Origin: Typha latifolia
Lineage: Eukaryota; Streptophyta; Magnoliopsida; Poales; Typhaceae
Length of the DNA stretch: 64,000 nucleotides
Assembly (NCBI GenBank): GCA_019914945.1
Contig: CM034113.1
Span: 4,940,850 to 5,004,849 of the forward strand
Reading direction: 5' to 3'
A model generated the notes under the pieces. The model saw only the letters and a program-made list of their open reading frames with translations, did not search any database and was not told the DNA's origin. A program made the position numbers and the translations under genes. Positions 44,661-56,267 of the stretch are shown one piece after another (position 1 is the first letter of the stretch; every line of letters starts with the position of its first letter).

Positions 44661-46949
44661 ATGATAGCCAGATTCAAAACCCAACAACGGCTGCTTTTCT
44701 CCACTATTGCTCCTCTCCTCAGAACCCAGCAATATACCAACGACTTCATCAGTAGCCTCTGCAAACAAAAGCGCTTCAAAGAAGCGATCCAAGCCTTCGA
44801 AAGTCTGCTCACGCAAAAACTCAATTCCCAACTCTATCCAAGCACCTACGCCCACCTCTTCCTCGCCTGCTGCAATCTAAAATCTATCCATTATGGCCGT
44901 CTCATCCACCGCCACCTCTCTGAATCCTTTACCATTCCTAATGTCATCCTCCACAACCATATCCTTAACATGTATGGTAAATGTGGCTTCTTGGATGATG
45001 CCCGCAGCCTGTTTGACGCAATGCCGGAGCGGAATCTTGTATCTTGGACTTCGATGATTTCTGGGTACGCACAAAACCGGCGAGAGAAAGAGGCAGTGGA
45101 GTTGTATATTGGGATGCTCCGGGAGGGAATGCTTGCTGATCAGTTTGCTCTGGGTAGCTTGGTGAGAGCTTGCTCGGGGATGTCAGAGATCGAGTTGGGA
45201 AGGCAGTTGCATTGCCAAGCGCTTAAATTGAATTGCGGGTCTGATCGGATTGTACAGAATGCACTTGTTACAATGTATGCAAAGTTTGGTAATGTAAAAG
45301 CTGCGAATGTTGTATTTGAAAGGATTTTGGATAAGGATTTAATCTCTTGGGGTTCGATGATAGCTGGCTTTTCACAGCAGGGTTGTGAATTGGATGCTTT
45401 GTACCTTTTTAGGGAAATGATTCGTATGGGTGTTTACTGTCCCAATGAGTTCCATTTTGGTAGTGTATTCAGTGCTTGTGGTAGTATGTTGCAGCTGGAA
45501 CATGGAGAGCAGTTGCATGGACTCTGTCTAAAGTTTGGGTTGGATATTGACAAATTTGCTGGGTGTTCATTGACTGACATGTATTCAAGGTGTAGAAAGT
45601 TAGATTCTGCAAAGAAAGCATTTTTTCAGATTGATATGCCAGATTTAGTTTCATGGAATTCTATCATAAGTGCTTTTTCATATGAAGGTCTTATTAATGA
45701 AGCCATGGTATTGTTTTCTGAGATGAGAGACTTAGGCCTACAACCTGATGAGATTAGTGTCTGCTGTTTGCTTTGCGCCTGTACAGGCTATGTTTCTTTA
45801 TATCAGGGTCAACTCGTCCACTCCTATCTCGTGAAGGTGGGTTTGAATGTAGATGTTTCTGTCTGTAATGCTCTGCTCACCATGTACATGAGATGTTCAG
45901 ACCACAGTACTGCATTATATCTCTTTGAAGAGATGAAAGATCAGGATGTTGTTTCTTGGAACATTATTCTTACTGCATGTCTACAATACCACCAATTAGA
46001 AGAACTCTTTAGGTTGTTAAAATCTATGCATAATTCAGTCAAGAAGTTGGACCAGATAACATTAAATACTGTACTGAGTGCTTGTGCTGACTTGGCTTAC
46101 TTTGAAATGGGGAAGCAGGTGCATGCCTACGCATTTAAAGTTGGATTGGAGACTGATTTGATGATAAGCAATGGTCTTATTGATACTTATGCAAAGTGTG
46201 GAAGCTTAGATGATGCGAAGAAATTGTTTGAAATGATGGGCAATAGTTCTGATGTATTCTCATGGAGTAGTTTAATTGTTGGATATGCCCAATTCGGCTA
46301 TGCACAAGAATCTCTTGAGCTATTTGCACATATGCAAAGCTTGGGTATTAGGCCGAATCATGTAACTCTTGTTGGGGTTCTTTCAGCTTGTAGTCGTGTT
46401 GGGTTGGTAGATGAAGGTTTTTACTACTATAGTATTATGGAACCTGAATATGGAATTGCTCCTACAAAAGAGCATTGTTCTTGTGTTATTGATTTACTTT
46501 CCCGTTCCGGTAGGTTGTGTGAGGCGGCAAGATTTCTTGATGAGATGTCGTTTGAACCAGATATTGTAATGTGGAAAACTCTATTAGCTGCATGCAGGGT
46601 CCACAACAATGTGGAGATTGGAAAGCGAGCAGCTGAAGGTATTTTAAAGATTGATCCTTCCAATTCGGCAGCTTATGTGTTGTTGTGTAACATTTATGCT
46701 TCCTCTGGCTGTTGGGATGACTTTGCGAGGCTAAGAAAGTTGATGAAAAACAGTGGCGTGAGGAAGTCTCCTGGAAAGAGCTGGATCAAGGTCAAGGGAG
46801 AGCTTAGTGTGTTTATAGCAGAAGATAGATCACACCCAGAATCCAATGACATATATGCAATGCTGAAACTATTAGGGATGAACATGAGGAAAGCTGGCTA
46901 TACACCTAAACTATCAGGTTGGCATGTTAAGTCAAAAACCTATGGATGA
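44661..46949 (+). CDS. PCMP-E86: PLS/E-class pentatricopeptide repeat protein, At3g53360-like
   Basis: Intact intronless gene of 762 codons. The first 30 residues are basic and Ser/Thr-rich with almost no acidic residue (MIARFKTQQRLLFST), fitting a mitochondrial or plastid presequence. The rest is a tandem array of PLS-type PPR motifs from about residue 30, with repeated NALVTMYAK, DLISWGSMIAGFSQ and GLIDTYAKCG-type helices. The end has the E motif (about 610-700, PTKEHCSCVIDLLSRSGR, FEPDIVMWKTLLAAC) and a short E+ part (SWIKVKGELSVFIAEDRSHP). There is no DYW deaminase domain. Order and wording match Arabidopsis At3g53360, so I judge it the orthologue. Such proteins bind organelle RNA sequence-specifically and recruit editing partners; the target here is unknown. 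The ATG sits in ACCATGA. Confidence 0.95.
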   Translation: MIARFKTQQRLLFSTIAPLLRTQQYTNDFISSLCKQKRFKEAIQAFESLLTQKLNSQLYPSTYAHLFLACCNLKSIHYGRLIHRHLSESFTIPNVILHNHILNMYGKCGFLDDARSLFDAMPERNLVSWTSMISGYAQNRREKEAVELYIGMLREGMLADQFALGSLVRACSGMSEIELGRQLHCQALKLNCGSDRIVQNALVTMYAKFGNVKAANVVFERILDKDLISWGSMIAGFSQQGCELDALYLFREMIRMGVYCPNEFHFGSVFSACGSMLQLEHGEQLHGLCLKFGLDIDKFAGCSLTDMYSRCRKLDSAKKAFFQIDMPDLVSWNSIISAFSYEGLINEAMVLFSEMRDLGLQPDEISVCCLLCACTGYVSLYQGQLVHSYLVKVGLNVDVSVCNALLTMYMRCSDHSTALYLFEEMKDQDVVSWNIILTACLQYHQLEELFRLLKSMHNSVKKLDQITLNTVLSACADLAYFEMGKQVHAYAFKVGLETDLMISNGLIDTYAKCGSLDDAKKLFEMMGNSSDVFSWSSLIVGYAQFGYAQESLELFAHMQSLGIRPNHVTLVGVLSACSRVGLVDEGFYYYSIMEPEYGIAPTKEHCSCVIDLLSRSGRLCEAARFLDEMSFEPDIVMWKTLLAACRVHNNVEIGKRAAEGILKIDPSNSAAYVLLCNIYASSGCWDDFARLRKLMKNSGVRKSPGKSWIKVKGELSVFIAEDRSHPESNDIYAMLKLLGMNMRKAGYTPKLSGWHVKSKTYG

Positions 46950-47705
46950 TTAATCTCTGAGAGACCATGTTCTATCTGAATGTGGATAAGATGCTCAAAC
47001 CAAGTCACGTGAAACAAGTGTCTCATTTTTTTGGTGCCAAAAGATCAGTAGGAAGTGATGGTAGTTGTTCTTATTCAACATTGAATAAGTACAGTACTTG
47101 GTACTACAGCTTTTGATGATCTCGTGGCACCATCTTAAATAATGTGGAATTCTTTTGGTACAAGTGCAGTGCATCCTTAAAAGATGGATCTCAAGCAATA
47201 TCATCTTTGTGACAGTTGTCCAGTATGTATCTTTTACTGCACGTTTGAAAAGGTTGACCTGTCATTGCCTTTTTTCTTCTTTTCATTCACATTTTATGAT
47301 GTTTAATTAGACTGACATTTTTTTTTCTTTCTTCTTTACGTGATACTAGAGAATTGCTAGAATCATAAATAAGAAGTGGGAATTATAATTGCTAGATGAA
47401 ATCTTTTCTTCCTTCTTATGCATCTTGGTCAAGTAGGACAAATTCGGTTAGGCCATAGGTCCAGTAAATGTTGCCAAAATTAATTTGTTGTTCTTCCCCC
47501 AAGCAGTTCTCCAAAAAACTTCCTGTTGTTGAGCCATTGTCTAGTAAGGTGAAATTTTTGAGATATCTCTCTTTTTTGAAGGACTTTGTCGTAAGGTGAT
47601 GAAAGTCATGCTATTATTACTTTGTATACAATAAAAAAAATCTTAGAATACTTGATGTGCCAGTTATAGTTTCTCCGAAAATTTTGCTCATCATTTTGTA
47701 GCTTT
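46950..47705 (+). other. PPR 3' flank
   Basis: AT-rich noncoding DNA, probably 3' UTR and beyond. Long T runs near 47319-47330 and an AATAAA-like CAATAAAAAA near 47630 could serve 3' processing. No mobile element recognised. Confidence 0.45.
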
Positions 47706-48590
47706 GTTAAATTTTGTTTTATTGTCAGTAGGCTCGCTTCTTGTTGTCTTCTAAAAGCAGAGATTGGAATATCAATAAAAAGAAAAAAGAAAGAAAGAAA
47801 GAAAAGAAAAGAAGCGGAGATTGGCTGTATAATTCAATACATAGAATTTTCTTCTTCTGGATACTGTTACTTATAGATGATTCCTATTTCTTAATTCAAT
47901 TGAATTCTGGAATTGAATACCTTTCTTCAACATGTGTTTCTGATCGGTGGTTAGGTAAACTATACCTTGTCAAATGGAACTTCCTTGCCAACTCAGATGC
48001 TGTCAGAGATCACTTCGGATGTTGTCAGTTGGTAGGTACACTCTTGATTCTTAATTACTGCCTTGTTGACCACTACGGTGTTTTTAAATACATGGCATTC
48101 AACAACCCAAGTTGATATACAGAATTGCACACTGGTTATTAATGATATTCCTTGTGTTAGTGACTTCTTGTAGTTCTTTGGCAAGGTTGTCTTTTTATTT
48201 CACCTATTTAATCTTATTTACATGAGTTTGCAGTATATTGCTTCTATTCTGTTCTATAGTATTGTGGAGAATCAGCATCTAGTTACAAAATTAATGGCCT
48301 GTCAACTTTCCTATTTCAGATGTTGTTTTACAGAGTTCGTTATCAGCCTGACATTTGTATCAACTGCTACAGGACTAATATTCCTATCTTTGTTGAAGAA
48401 ATTGCTTGTGAAAGCTTTATTTATCATCTGAGCTATTTTGAGTATTTATTGTGTATATTTTATATTTTCTCTAGTATATTTTAAAATTTCTATTTCTTCT
48501 AGACGCACCAAAAGGGAAAGAAGAAGAAGAAGAAGAAGAAGAAGATGAATTAGCTTCTGACTTCTGTTAAGGGTGTTCCTGTTCTTTGCT
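47706..48590 (+). repeat. Segmental duplication copy 2 (PPR downstream)
   Basis: Fuller copy of the segment at 31871-32520. It retains about 150 bp (about 48000-48140) missing from copy 1 and a (GAA)n run at 48521-48545. A 124-codon open frame (47741-48115) is not preserved in copy 1 and has no domain, so it is not called a gene. Confidence 0.88.
48521..48545. repeat. (GAA)n microsatellite
   Basis: About eight GAA units at the right end of duplication copy 2; absent from copy 1. Confidence 0.9.
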
Positions 48591-48929
48591 AGTTCTATAG
48601 TTTGACAGTAAAGTGCTTATGCAGGGATATGTTGAGTTCTTCAGATAGTCACAAAAGAGAGGATATCTTTTTGTGAGCATTACTCCTCTTTAATGGTTGT
48701 ATACTTTACTCATCAGCTGTTTCTTTTGTGATGTTCAATCATTTGACAACTTTTAATCATTATAGCAGCTTGACATTAAATGATTTGAATTTATGAAGAC
48801 AAGGGAGTTTTATTATATGTGAGCTTTATTAATGAGGTTTTTAACGTATTAACGTGTTTCATGCATTAATGATGTGCTAACTTCTCTTAGTCTACTTTCT
48901 TACTTCACATCATGAAGGGTGGAAAGAAT
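48591..48929. other. Spacer
   Basis: No gene or recognised repeat between the duplicated block and the solo LTR. Confidence 0.4.
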
Positions 48930-48934
48930 CATAC

Positions 48935-49923
48935 TGTTAGGTTTTTAATTGTTGGCAATTGTGTACAAAATATTATAAGTATATTTTTACATGTATATGA
49001 GTTTTATAAAAGTCTAGAAAATCTTTGGTTTGAAGAATTGCAAGATTATTAGAGAAAAGCTGTTGAGTTCACACCGCGTTCGAACGCGGTGCGTTCACAA
49101 ATACGTTCGAACGCGGGTACTGCGTTCACACAGATCGAGAGGTGCATTCACAAACGTATTCGAACGCGGGTACTTGCGTTCACACAGATAGAGAGTTGCG
49201 TTTACAAACGTATTCGAACACGGGTATTGCGTTCACACAGACCGAGAGCTGCGTTCATAAACGCGTTCGAACGCAACTTGAAGAATTCAAGCTGTCGCGT
49301 TCGAACGCACTTGGGCCCGTTCGAACGCACCTGAGATCAAGTCAGGCTGTTCGAACGCACCCGGGCCGCGTTCGAACGCACCAACGAAGTTTGAAAATCT
49401 TGGACTTTCGTTAGTTCGGATAAGACTTGGATTTGGCTCTATCTTGGAGATCATATATAAGGATTGTGATGCCCTGACTCTAGAGAGTGGAAGAAGCATT
49501 ATTGAAGGAGACTTCTTGAGGCTACATCGGTTCTTCAACTAACAAGGTCCTACTCATCTACAAAACTTAATCTTTCGTCTTAAGGGCTATCTAGACAAAA
49601 GATCAATCTCAAGGGCTACAGAGGTTGGACTTTAATCATGAGAAGTAGTGAATCGTAGGTTCTAGCAAGCAAGACTGAGAGGAACAAAGTCATTTGGATC
49701 GATGGGTCATTTTGTGAGTCAGTCTTGTAATTGCTACTATTCTAGTTATTGGTTTTGATCCGAGTTTGGATTCGTGGTTTTTACTCGTTTGGGTTTTTCC
49801 ACGTTAAAATATTGGCGTTCATCTCTGTTTTCATTCTTAATATTTCTTCGGACTTTTACTTAAGCGAACGAGTGATATCATTGTCTAGTATTTAGATACA
49901 TACTTGTGTCTAGGGGTTTTTCA
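48935..49923 (+). repeat. Sirevirus-like solo LTR with GTTCGAAC array
   Basis: 989 bp, starting TGTTAGGTTTTTAATTGTTGG and ending GTCTAGGGGTTTTTCA, flanked by an exact 5-bp duplication CATAC (48930-48934 and 49924-49928). Same family as 17433-18523 and 6024-6978. At 49076-49385 it carries a minisatellite: about four units of 53-56 bp (TGCGTTCACACAGA.CGAGAG ... CGTATTCGAACGCGGGTA), then more single GTTCGAACGC sites, at least nine TTCGAA cores in 310 bp. No internal region remains. Confidence 0.93.
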
Positions 49924-49928
49924 CATAC

Positions 49929-50580
49929 ATTATTGAATCGAAGGTACTATGATGTTTGTTTTATGATTCTAGTACTTAATTTAAAAAATAGTATTATGCA
50001 CGTGCAATTTCTTTGTGGAAATTTGATTTTATTGTACTTTAGAACTTGTCTCTTAACCAATTTATGTTATAATTCTGGTGCGACATGTTACATGGTGGAT
50101 TAGATCACACGATATTATGACAAGGATACTGCAACTAGCAAGGACCTTGTTTTTGTAAAGGCATTTGCTTTGTCTATTTCTATTTCCATTAGATTTTGAT
50201 ATTATGATCAGTAGGTAACAAATGCTTATATTTAAACTTTTTAAGTTGTAATTTGGATCTTTCAAACATCTATTATTTATGTTACATAAGAAGTATCTCT
50301 TCATTTGTGTCAGGAAACTCTGTACATATTTGTGTTTGCTTTTTTTGTTTTTTTGGTTTTGTAATCAAGAGTGTCGTCCATAGTTTTTTATGCTACAGTT
50401 CCTTTTCAAAATTTTTGTTTCCTCTTAATCTTCTTGTTTACCTTTCCTTCTAACTTCAAAGGATGCACAAGTTTTTTGTTGATGATGAGTATCACATATG
50501 CAAGATTTCGTACCAAATTTAGTTTGTAATGGATGGCATATGTTAATGGTTCCCCTTTAATGGGTTTCACTTGTTTATTT
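49929..50580. other. Spacer
   Basis: AT-rich, no gene recognised. It continues the downstream flank of the PPR gene across the solo LTR. Confidence 0.4.
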
Positions 50581-50766
50581 GGGCCTTGTTTGCTTTGAGT
50601 TTAGGAACCCCCACTGAACTGGTTCAGAGACTCCTAAATTGGTTCAGTAATTAAACATCTTTTTATCTTTTTTATATCTAATCAAGTTTACTCTCCAAAA
50701 GATCAAAACTAAGAAATGATACTAACTAATCGAGTTCGGGGTTTAGCCTCAAACTAAACAAGGCCC
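50581..50766. mobile_element. 186-bp MITE (GGGCCTTGTTT termini)
   Basis: Imperfect terminal inverted repeats: GGGCCTTGTTTGCTTTGAG on the left, and on the right the reverse complement GGGCCTTGTTTAGTTTGAG. Further inside, AGGAACCCCC pairs loosely with CGGGGTTTAGCC. The target duplication is unclear (GTTTATTT versus GTTATTTG-like), so hAT versus Harbinger cannot be decided. Confidence 0.75.
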
Positions 50767-50820
50767 AAGTTATTTGGTCGTATTCCTCAACCAATGTCAA
50801 TTTGTAAAATAGAATTGGTA

Positions 50821-51745
50821 ATGTATCCAATACTAGCGAATTTGGTTAGTATTTCTTCTTTTGATATAATTTTCTAATGTTATTAGAATAGGATAGTTAT
50901 TTTTTTTTTGTGTTCTTATAATCTTATCTATATTCATGACATCTAAGGATCTTGGTTTAGTAGTCTATTGTTAGTTTTCATATATTGTGCTTATTCTTGA
51001 CAAACAATACTTAAATTTATCTGGTTTTGCAAGAGTTACATGAAATTAGAGGGTCATTATATGCTTGCTTTTTTTCTTTTATTTGACTATTATATGATTG
51101 GTAATCAGGATTTTGGAAATATGGATTACCTATATTTTTTTTTATGATGCTTATTTAGTTGTTATATATCTTCTCTAATATCCGTTATTATACTCGTGTT
51201 CTTCATTTTATGTTTTCATTCTTCCTATGTTTATGTCACCTTGTGTTTTTGGTGATATCCATGTATCCCCCATTCATTTGTTAGTGAAATTGGCCTAATT
51301 CTAATTCTTGGCTTTCAAAATTCCAACATCTCATTGAAGGTAGCCATGCCATTATGTCACTGTTTGCTAAATTTGATACCTATTTGGCTGTTTAACTTTC
51401 TTTTGTAATATCTGCTATGGCACTCGTGTTCTTATTTTGTGTTGTCGTTCTTCCTGTCTTTATGTTCCCTTGTGCTTGAGGTAATATCATGGTGTATCCC
51501 AGGTTGTGCCTTCCCATTCATCTATCAGAAAAATTTACCTCATTTAGTTCTTGGCTTTCAAAATTCAAACATCTTCATTGAAGGTAGCGATGGCAGTATG
51601 CCAGTGTTTGCCAAATTTTGCTGTCAGCACTCAGCACTCTATTTATGATCATTTTCTTGTCATGTTTCAATTTTCTTTTTATTATAGGATATCATTACTT
51701 ACTTCTGGTTTAATAGGAGAGGCATATTGTTTCCTTTTGTGCAAA
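50821..51745 (+). repeat. Duplication copy A, with an internal tandem repeat
   Basis: Same-strand homologue of 59332-60780. Anchors are GTTTTCATAT.T.GTG.TTATTCTTGAC, CATATGCTTGCTTTTTTTC, TATCCGTTAT..TACTC and TTTATGTCACCTTGTGT. Inside it a block of about 240-300 bp is repeated in tandem (about 51170-51410 and 51411-51715): ACTCGTGTTCTT, CTTGGCTTTCAAAATTC, CATTGAAGGTAGC. No coding function is evident. Confidence 0.85.
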
Positions 51746-51750
51746 GTTTC

Positions 51751-54700
51751 TAGTATCGGGATCGGGATCGGGATCGGTATTGGCCTTCCAGAAAAACGAT
51801 ACGTATCGGCCGTATCGACCGTTCGTATCGGATTAGACTATTTTTTAATTATATAAAATTCTAAATATTATTTAAAAATGCAGAAAAATACAGAAAAAAT
51901 TAGAAAAAATGATAGAAAAAGAAGAAAATAAAAATTACTCACATATGAAGTCTTAAAACTTAAAAATTGTATTAACTTACTCAAAATTTAAAACTTTGAT
52001 GAATACCGAGCTACTTCTCGTAAATTTTTAATCTTCATCATCATAATCACTATAAGTTTGGAAATATTAATGGGATTTGATGCTCCAAAAAGTGATTCCA
52101 TTATACTAGTTATATTGTATGGATCTTATTGTGTGACTTGCGTTTGACCAGCATTTGAATCTTGTGCTTGAGAATACTAAGGATACTGAGGATAATAACT
52201 AGCATATCGATCTTGTGATGACTCCAAACTATAAATACTCGATGTATCTTAATCATAGAAAGCAATATTCGCATGACGACGTCGCTGATATATATATACA
52301 TTCTCAGTTTCTCTGTCTTCAATCTTTATGCCTCATTGACTTTGCTCAACAAATATAGATGGAATGATCTATTCACCATATGTATCATCAGGACTATGAC
52401 TAGTATTAGTAGGTATACTATCTCTCGCTGCTAAACGACTCGTACTAGCCTCTGCCCTCATCGTGACCTCTCCCAATATCTCATCTAACTATGGATTATC
52501 TTTGTCATATAATAATTTGTTCTCTATTTCTCTAATTCATGGAGTCAAGGGGTTTCTTAATAAAAAATATGATTTAAATCAATCAATTGTTCATTTTCTG
52601 TCTTTCTTTTTAAATTTCTTTTCATTAATCTCATATTATAATGACAAAAAACTAACTTCTCCAATCTTTCCATTGTCAATCGGTTGCGTATTTTTATGTG
52701 GATTAAGGAGAAAGTAGTCCAATTTTTTTCTCACTGTAATGAAGACACGGTTTGACTTAAAATATTTTTTGCTATTGGCGTCAAATTTGATATCTCTTCT
52801 CATCCATAGATAGACCACCATTCAGTTAGAGTGTTATGAGATATAACTGCAGCAAATTTTAGCATACTGAATTGCCCAACTCTCAATCTATATCTCTCCA
52901 TCTAAATAAGAAATATATTATTGGCTTATTGGATATTGATTATATTGAAAGTTAAAACTTGAAAGAAATAATAATAAAATTATTTAATTAAATTATAAGT
53001 CACTTCTTTATCGCAAAGGATTTGTTTATGAATATCGGGCTCAAGCTTGCTGATTACCTTCCTAACCCCCAACAAGACTTCACTATCATTATTGACATTT
53101 TTAGAAAATTAAAATCTTGGATTAAAAAAATACCCTGTAGAAATTTAAAATTTGTAAGCATTCAAGATTGTAAATATTAATAAATAAAAGTAAATTAGTA
53201 AATTAAAACTTAAAACTTAAAAGCATGCCTATCAACAATGTGTATATCTCTATGTAGTTGTTTGTTCCATCTAGAATCAATCATCTTTCACCACTTTCGA
53301 TAACTTTGGCTAACATTTTTTTTATTGATTTTTTTGTTATATCCATTGCCTCATATAAGAAACCCATATTAGACTTGTCATCACTGTCTGCAAGTCTTAA
53401 TACTTTGACAAGAGGCTCAAATACTGCAGTGGCAATTATAATATTATCCCAAAATGCATTTCCAAGAGCCATATTTTTTAAAATTTTACCTAAAGATTTA
53501 TCTTTAGATTTTATATTCTTAATTTTTATAGATCACTCCTATGATGTAAACATCCGCATAATATCATCCTTGTAGCGCATTATGCTCTCTAAGGCTAAAA
53601 AGTGAGTAGCAAATCTAGTGACGCCGGGTCTAATGATCTCCCTACCACTAGTCATCTGTTTGAGTAAATTAAGAACCCAACCATAGTTATATATAAAATT
53701 TGTTAACCTCTGACCTTCATGTATGACCATGTTAATTTCATGCTCTTTTGCAATATCTTCTAACATTAGATCAATTCAATGTGCAGCACATGGCGTCCAA
53801 TATAAATGAGATCTTTTTATCATTAGTAAATTTTCAGCAGCTTTATAATTTGTCTCATTATTAGTAACCACTTAGACTACTCTTTTTTCACCGATTTCTT
53901 GTACCATCTCATTTATCAACTAACAAATATAATTTTTATTTTTGAAATGAGCAGTAGCATCCACGGACTTCAAAAATATTTTTCCCATGCTAAAGTATAC
54001 TAAGAAATTAAATATATTTCTTCTATTTTGTGTACTCTACCCATCACACATCAGTGTACAATCAGATTCATCCCAATATCGTTTAAATGTCTCATATAAG
54101 TATGAAGTTCATCTACCTATGAGTCAAGATATTTAGTAACAATATCATTTGAACTAGGAGGCGGAACACCATGTCCTACTGATTGTATAGTATCCACCAT
54201 AGTGTGACAGTAAGGACTATGAGCTACATTGAAAGGAATATGGTTGTAGAAAAAATAATTTAGAGATAGTTTTACCAATGTGTTTTTTTGCATTTTTAAT
54301 TCTTTTGAGAGCTGTCTTGATGGAAGTCTATGTACGACCCCTTTTTTCTGAAGATATGTATCAATTAGTTCAATATTTTCAGACTCTACTGTAACACCAA
54401 GAGTTCTATGGGTAGAACTGCTGCCCCCATATTCTCTCTCCTCGTATATTAACTTATCTAGATATCTAAAAATTATCAGTAGTACTTCTTCTCATCTCTT
54501 CCTCTTCTCTAGATATATTTCTGCTCTCTTTCATTGCCCTCCTCATCCTCCTCACTTTGCTCACTGCTATCATCATCAATGTGTACAGGATTATGCATCA
54601 ATTCTTCACGAACCATTAACACTCTTTGTTGTGTATATTATTTATCCTTTTTTTTGCCAATTAAATGAGCCAACATTTGCTTTCTAACTTCCAAGGACAC

Positions 54701-54777
54701 TTAAGTGCAAACTGCTACATTTCCTTGTCTTCCAGCTAAATATTCTTTCAAACGGCTGACACTACCACTCATTTCCT
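51751..54777 (-). pseudogene. hAT transposon with decayed transposase
   Basis: Minus strand. N-terminal BED end SVSRLKEYLAGRQGNVAV (about 54765-54710) and an acidic stretch (DDDSSEQSEEDEEG); middle region 53766-53281 (IRPGVTRFATHFLALESI, FWDNIIIATAVFEPLVKVLR, MGFLYEAMDITKKSI); C-terminal dimerisation region about 52830-52480 (EWWSIYG, NLTPIAKNILSQTVSS, IRNRLTMERLEKLVFCHYN). The left end has GGGATC/GTATCGG subterminal repeats (51751-51835). The 5' end is cut at 54777 by Gypsy LTR. There are many stops. Confidence 0.88.
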
Positions 54778-54900
54778 TTGAGTTTTTGCCTTGCCTCCTT
54801 CGTCTTCTTCGCTCCCGTTCTCTCGATTTCCGTGGCAGATTCTGTCCAGATCTAGAAATCGGGAGAGATCAAACCTTAGCCTAAAGGGGAGATCGTATCA
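54778..54900 (+). repeat. 5' LTR remnant
   Basis: Matches 58822-58872 joined directly to 59262-59331 of the 3' LTR, ending GAGATCGTATCA. Confidence 0.85.
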
Positions 54901-54903
54901 AGC

Positions 54904-54915
54904 TGGTATCAGAGC
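54904..54915 (+). other. Primer-binding site
   Basis: TGGTATCAGAGC, initiator tRNA-Met type, three bases after the LTR end. Confidence 0.9.
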
Positions 54916-54941
54916 CATCGTTCCTTGGACACGGGTTTCCT

Positions 54942-55860
54942 ATGACGACCACCAGAGCCATGGCTGCACAGCAAGATGAGGAAGAAGAGATTCTCTCAAT
55001 AGAAGAGGGGAAAACGGTCGCGGGAACTTCCACCCGCGGAATCGCCCGACCAAATCGGAATACAGAAGAACCTAGTGTTCAAGCCGTGTTGGGGTCTCTT
55101 TCCGAACAAATGGCCATCAACAATCAAATGATGATGAAGATGATGCGGAAATTATGGGCGATAAAGGAAGACATACAAGCCGACGTGAGGGCTTTAAGGC
55201 CTAGAACTTTAAAGGAGGCCTTCGAAGATGCGGTGCTCATGGAAGACAAACACAAGGCAATGAAGTTACATCTGAAACAGAATTGGTAGAGTCAAGGAAG
55301 CCGCAATCAAGTTCAATCAACCATAGCGGCAGAAAATGTTACCGGAGTACCAAGAACAGTTGCTGCAATAGTGCCTCCTCAAGCACCCCTGAAGCCATCC
55401 TAAGATGTGAAGTACCCATCTAGAGGTCCAAGACGAGCACTCACGCCTGCTCAAGTGGAGGAACGAAGAACCAAAGGCCTATGTTTTCGTTGTGACGAGA
55501 AGTTTGTACCCGGGCATTGCTGCGCTAAACCAATGGAATCGGTGATGCTAATAGATGGATTGGAGGATGTGGAGGATGAGTTTGCAACTGAAAATGAAGG
55601 TGTGGTTGGACATCAAGGAGAAATAGCTGAGGAGCAATCCGTGGAGGACATGATAGCCGAAATCTCCCTCCACGCCTATTCAGAGACAACCGCACCAAAG
55701 ACTTTGCGGGTGAATGGTGTAGTCAAGAAAACCACAGTGAGAATCTTGATCGACACCGGATCTACCCACAACTTCATTGACAAGAGACTCCTTTGGAAGA
55801 TTGGGCTCGAGTCGGAACCCACGGAAGGGTTCGATATGACGATTGGAAATGGCACCACAT
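54942..55860 (+). pseudogene. Gypsy gag (deleted) and protease
   Basis: One reading frame with two in-frame stops (about 55287 and 55401). Gag keeps its N-terminus (54942-55180) and a fragment of its C-terminus, but the central domain is missing. A knuckle-like GLCFRCDEKFVPGHCC follows (about 55478-55525), then the acidic linker and the aspartic protease: ISLHAYSET, LRVNGVVKKTTVRILIDTGS (DTG catalytic triad intact near 55755) and THNFIDKRL. Confidence 0.88.
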
Positions 55861-56262
55861 TGCGAGCGGATTTTAAGAGCTGCTATAGGAATTCAAGGAT
55901 CTCTTCGACATGCAAGAGTTGCTGTAGGAATTCAAGAATCTCTTCGAGGAACCCCAAGGACTGTCGCCGACCCGTCAGCACAACCATTGCATCTAGATCA
56001 TTTCAGGGGCTAAACCAGCAAATGTTCGGCCCTATAGGTACCCGCATGTCTAGAAGGAAGAGATCAGTAAATTGGTGGTGGAAATGCTCGAGCAAGGGAT
56101 TATTCAACCGAGTAGAAGTGCCTACTTGTCGTCGGTGCTGCTGGTTCGGAAGAAAGACGGGAATTGACGATTTTACGTCGACTATCGAGCCTTGAATGCA
56201 ATTACCCTCAAAGACCGGTATCCAATACCGGTGATCGAGGAGTTGCTGGATGAGCTCACAGG
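55861..56262 (+). pseudogene. Gypsy RT, first part
   Basis: Frame-shifted from the protease. [59 protein letters not shown] and [11 protein letters not shown] are readable with stops. It breaks exactly at the nested LTR and resumes at 57254. A short repeated GAATTCAAG(G/A)ATCTCTTCGA (about 55889-55945) lies at the start. Confidence 0.85.
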
Positions 56263-56267
56263 GTCGG

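Noticed and set aside
47741..48115. 124-codon open frame downstream of the PPR gene
   Set aside because: It lies in duplicated noncoding sequence; the other copy (31871-32520) does not preserve the frame, and the start is a lysine-rich homopurine run.
49076..49385. Regularly spaced repeats resembling a CRISPR array
   Set aside because: The units are tandem and include their spacers, lie within a retroelement LTR, and the genome is a plant's.
49076..49385. TTCGAA sites as heat-shock elements or tRNA-like B boxes
   Set aside because: Heat-shock elements need two bases between TTC and GAA, absent here. The B-box core GTTCGA is present but the C needed three bases after it is usually G, and no cloverleaf or A box is found.
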